64,000 bases of DNA, taken from the NCBI RefSeq assembly GCF_036880985.1, contig NZ_JBAJNO010000009.1, forward strand, positions 1,736,001 to 1,800,000, read 5' to 3'. Positions 62,133 to 64,000 of the stretch are shown here, in pieces. The first letter of the stretch is position 1, and every line of letters begins with the position of its first letter. The notes beneath the pieces are model-generated. The model was given only the letters and a program-made list of their open reading frames with translations. It searched no databases and had not been told where the DNA came from. Origin of the DNA: Limibacter armeniacum (lineage in GTDB: Bacteria; Bacteroidota; Bacteroidia; Cytophagales; Flammeovirgaceae). A program made the position numbers and the translations under genes.

Positions 62133-62843
62133 TTATTTGGATACTAGTTTATAGCCTTCTCCCCTAATGGTTACAATCTTGAGATCAGGTTCATGTTTAA
62201 GCATTTTCCGGATTTTGGCAATAAACACATCAAGGCTTCTACCATTAAAGAAAGTATCATCACCCCAAAGCTTCACTAAGATAAGTTTGCGGTTTACTAC
62301 CTTATTTCTTTCAGAGCACAGCATCTTCAGTAATTCCGCTTCACGTGGCGTAAGCGTCTGTTGTTTTCCATCGACCTCCAACCACTGAAAAGTGTAATTG
62401 AAATGGGTATTTCCCAATAAAAACAACTCTTCCTGAGGCTGGATCACTTCTTCCTGATGTGCAGCTACCTGTTCATTTCGCTGAAGAATAGACTCTACTC
62501 TTACCAACAACTCTTCCATACTGAAAGGCTTCTTAACATAATCATTGGCTCCGAGCTTAAAACCTTTCACCACATCTTCTGTCATGGATTTTGCCGTCAG
62601 AAATACAATCGGAACATTACTTCCTGACTGTCTGATCTCATTAGCCAAGGTAAAACCATCCTTTCGGGGTAACATGACATCCAAGACACAAAGGTCTGGC
62701 TGCTCCTCAAAGAATGCCTGCTGTGCCTGTTCACCATCCTTAAAAAGACTGGCATCATATCCCCTGCTCTCAAACAGTTCCTTGACGATCAATCCCAAAA
62801 ACGGATCATCCTCCACCACCATGATTTTAGTTTTCTCTGCCAT
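62133..62843 (-). CDS. OmpR/PhoB-family response regulator
   Basis: A 236-residue regulator. Receiver: acidic pair EDD at residues 11-13, phosphoacceptor Asp55 (LCVLDVMLP), Thr and Lys105 (VKKPF). The winged helix (about 145-236; LTPREAELLKMLCSERNKVVNRKLILVKLWGDD...FIAKIRKML...GEGYKLV) is of the OmpR type. A 15-residue Gln/Glu linker separates the domains. The gene is 23 bp downstream of the kinase gene at 62867, in the same orientation, so the two form a two-component system. Its targets are not evident from the window. Confidence 0.95.
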   Translation of the reverse strand: MAEKTKIMVVEDDPFLGLIVKELFESRGYDASLFKDGEQAQQAFFEEQPDLCVLDVMLPRKDGFTLANEIRQSGSNVPIVFLTAKSMTEDVVKGFKLGANDYVKKPFSMEELLVRVESILQRNEQVAAHQEEVIQPQEELFLLGNTHFNYTFQWLEVDGKQQTLTPREAELLKMLCSERNKVVNRKLILVKLWGDDTFFNGRSLDVFIAKIRKMLKHEPDLKIVTIRGEGYKLVSK

Positions 62844-62866
62844 ATTGATACTGCTTAAAAAGTTCC

Positions 62867-64000
62867 TTACTTATCCAAAGGAAGCCAAACAGTAAAGGTA
62901 CTTCCTTTTCCTACCTGACTCACCAAAGTAACCTGTCCCTGATGCCTGTCGGCTACCATCCATACATAGCTAAGTCCAAGGCCAAACCCTTTTACATTAT
63001 GTACATTTCCAGTAGGTACCCTATAGAACTTCTCAAACACCTGAGCCTGTTCACTTTTTGGGATACCTATGCCATTATCTTCTACAGACAAGTAAAAGAA
63101 ACCATTCCTGTTACCAGTTATGATACGGATTTCAGGTGCTGACTCAGCGTACTTACACGCATTGTCTATCAGGTTATAAATCACATTAGACAAGTGTACC
63201 TGATCTCCCAATATCCATGGGTGCTCAGCCTTGTAATCCGATATAATTACCCCATTCTTTTCCGTCACCTGCATTCTGATATTGCTGATAGCTCTCTCGA
63301 TCAGCATATGCATATCCAACCGTTCAAGGTTCAGTTTTAACTCCCTTTTTTCTGATGCAGCGACATTTAACACTTTCTCCACCATCTGCCCAAGCCTTCG
63401 GTTTTCTCCTTCGGCAATCCCTAGGTACTGCTTTGCCTTTTCATCGTCTTTACGCATATCAAAACGAAGCAATGCTTCCAAGGCCAAGGATACCGTAGAA
63501 ATTGGCGTCTTGAATTCATGCGTCATATTATTGATAAAGTCGCTCTTGATTTCGGAAAGCTTTTTCTGATTAAAGATCAGTATCAGCGCATATGCAAAAC
63601 AACTTGAGATCAACAACACCAATACCAATGAAGCTGTCAGAGGTAAGCTCATCCGCCAAAAAGTCATTTTGTATTGTGAAGGTAAAAACACCTTCAGGTT
63701 GGAGGCATTACTTCCTGTCAAAAACTGTTGACCTATCCGAATACCTTTGCCATCAAGATGGTCAATCACCTGCTTATTACCCGAAAGTACATATGTTTTT
63801 TCAGCCTTGTTCCAGTAGCCATAAGCAAAATCCTTGATACCGATTGCCAGCATTTCCTTTCTTAGCAGGCTATCAAAATGAGTTATCAGCCAATGCTGCC
63901 CCCACACCATTTCGGTAGTGATGTTTGCCTTTTTATCTACTTCTACATTTACGTCCTTTTTGTCTTCCTGACTGTTTTGCTTCACCCGAAACACATGTGT
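62867..64000 (-). CDS. Sensor histidine kinase, N-terminus beyond window edge
   Basis: The frame is open to the right edge (upstream codons Thr-His precede the GTG at 63994), so the start lies outside. Visible: the end of a periplasmic sensor domain, one membrane helix (MSLPLTASLVLVLLISSCFAYALILIF), and the HisKA domain with phosphoacceptor His in INNMTHEFKTPISTVSLALEALL. The ATPase domain follows with N-box NVIYNLIDNACKYAE, EDNGIGIPKSEQAQVFEKFYRV and GFGLGLSYVW. The residues after the G-boxes are typical of an active kinase. A second membrane helix must lie to the right of the window. Partner regulator is at 62133. Confidence 0.94.
   Translation of the reverse strand, partial: THVFRVKQNSQEDKKDVNVEVDKKANITTEMVWGQHWLITHFDSLLRKEMLAIGIKDFAYGYWNKAEKTYVLSGNKQVIDHLDGKGIRIGQQFLTGSNASNLKVFLPSQYKMTFWRMSLPLTASLVLVLLISSCFAYALILIFNQKKLSEIKSDFINNMTHEFKTPISTVSLALEALLRFDMRKDDEKAKQYLGIAEGENRRLGQMVEKVLNVAASEKRELKLNLERLDMHMLIERAISNIRMQVTEKNGVIISDYKAEHPWILGDQVHLSNVIYNLIDNACKYAESAPEIRIITGNRNGFFYLSVEDNGIGIPKSEQAQVFEKFYRVPTGNVHNVKGFGLGLSYVWMVADRHQGQVTLVSQVGKGSTFTVWLPLDK

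Overview
The window looks like chromosome of a Bacteroidota bacterium, most likely a Cytophagales/Flammeovirga-type marine organism. This is inferred from gene content, not from a marker gene: a giant secreted protein ending in a type IX secretion (T9SS) sorting domain, an Oar-like TonB-dependent receptor with a carboxypeptidase-regulatory-like front domain, several small outer-membrane beta-barrels, two 7TMR-DISM sensors, a DUF4369-TlpA lipoprotein, and Bacteroidota-type promoters (TTTG ... TAnnTTTG) instead of E. coli-like ones. DNA is about 40% G+C by eye.

Layout. 1-1.4 kb: a metallophosphoesterase cut by the window edge and an exported arsenate-reductase-like phosphatase. 1.5-7.9 kb: an accessory block of four leftward genes with no recognised function (two carry internal duplications, one is a four-helix membrane protein with a C-terminal helix-turn-helix), a 200-bp run of inverted repeats, a decayed IS30 transposase and an orphan coiled-coil gene. 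8.0-18.7 kb: a 2952-residue T9SS cargo built of IPT and FG-GAP/VCBS repeats, preceded by a 7TMR-DISM/LuxR-type regulator; four helically phased direct repeats lie between them. 18.9-27.2 kb: mostly single housekeeping or envelope genes (SDR, two hydrolases, ZIP transporter, GNAT, beta-barrels, Gfo/Idh/MocA dehydrogenase) and one broken beta-barrel gene.

27.4-33.9 kb is a functional neighbourhood: an OmpR-type regulator and histidine kinase, a PepSY-like periplasmic protein and a DUF2490 protein, then DUF4198, DUF3325, DUF3649-like and PepSY-TM genes. The second half resembles clusters tied to iron or copper acquisition elsewhere, so the two-component system may respond to metal or envelope stress. 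34.1-44 kb: DUF805, SbcC, a beta-barrel, an H-NOX heme gas sensor next to a CrtA-like carotenoid oxygenase, and the TonB receptor.

44-50.5 kb: a 5'-nucleotidase split into two exported proteins, eight tandem identical tRNA-Glu(UUC) genes on an exact 113-bp period under one good promoter, then gatB and a TlpA-like lipoprotein. 50.6-64 kb: two SpoIIE-type phosphatases with different membrane sensor halves, a metallophosphoesterase, a GMC-oxidoreductase/hydrolase fusion with a Cys in the nucleophile elbow, a fructosamine-kinase homologue, a beta-barrel, a thioredoxin-like protein and a second two-component system running off the right edge. The window is rich in signalling outputs (two OmpR regulators with kinases, two PP2C phosphatases, one membrane-bound LuxR-type regulator, one H-NOX). 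No CRISPR array, rRNA operon or intact transposon was seen.
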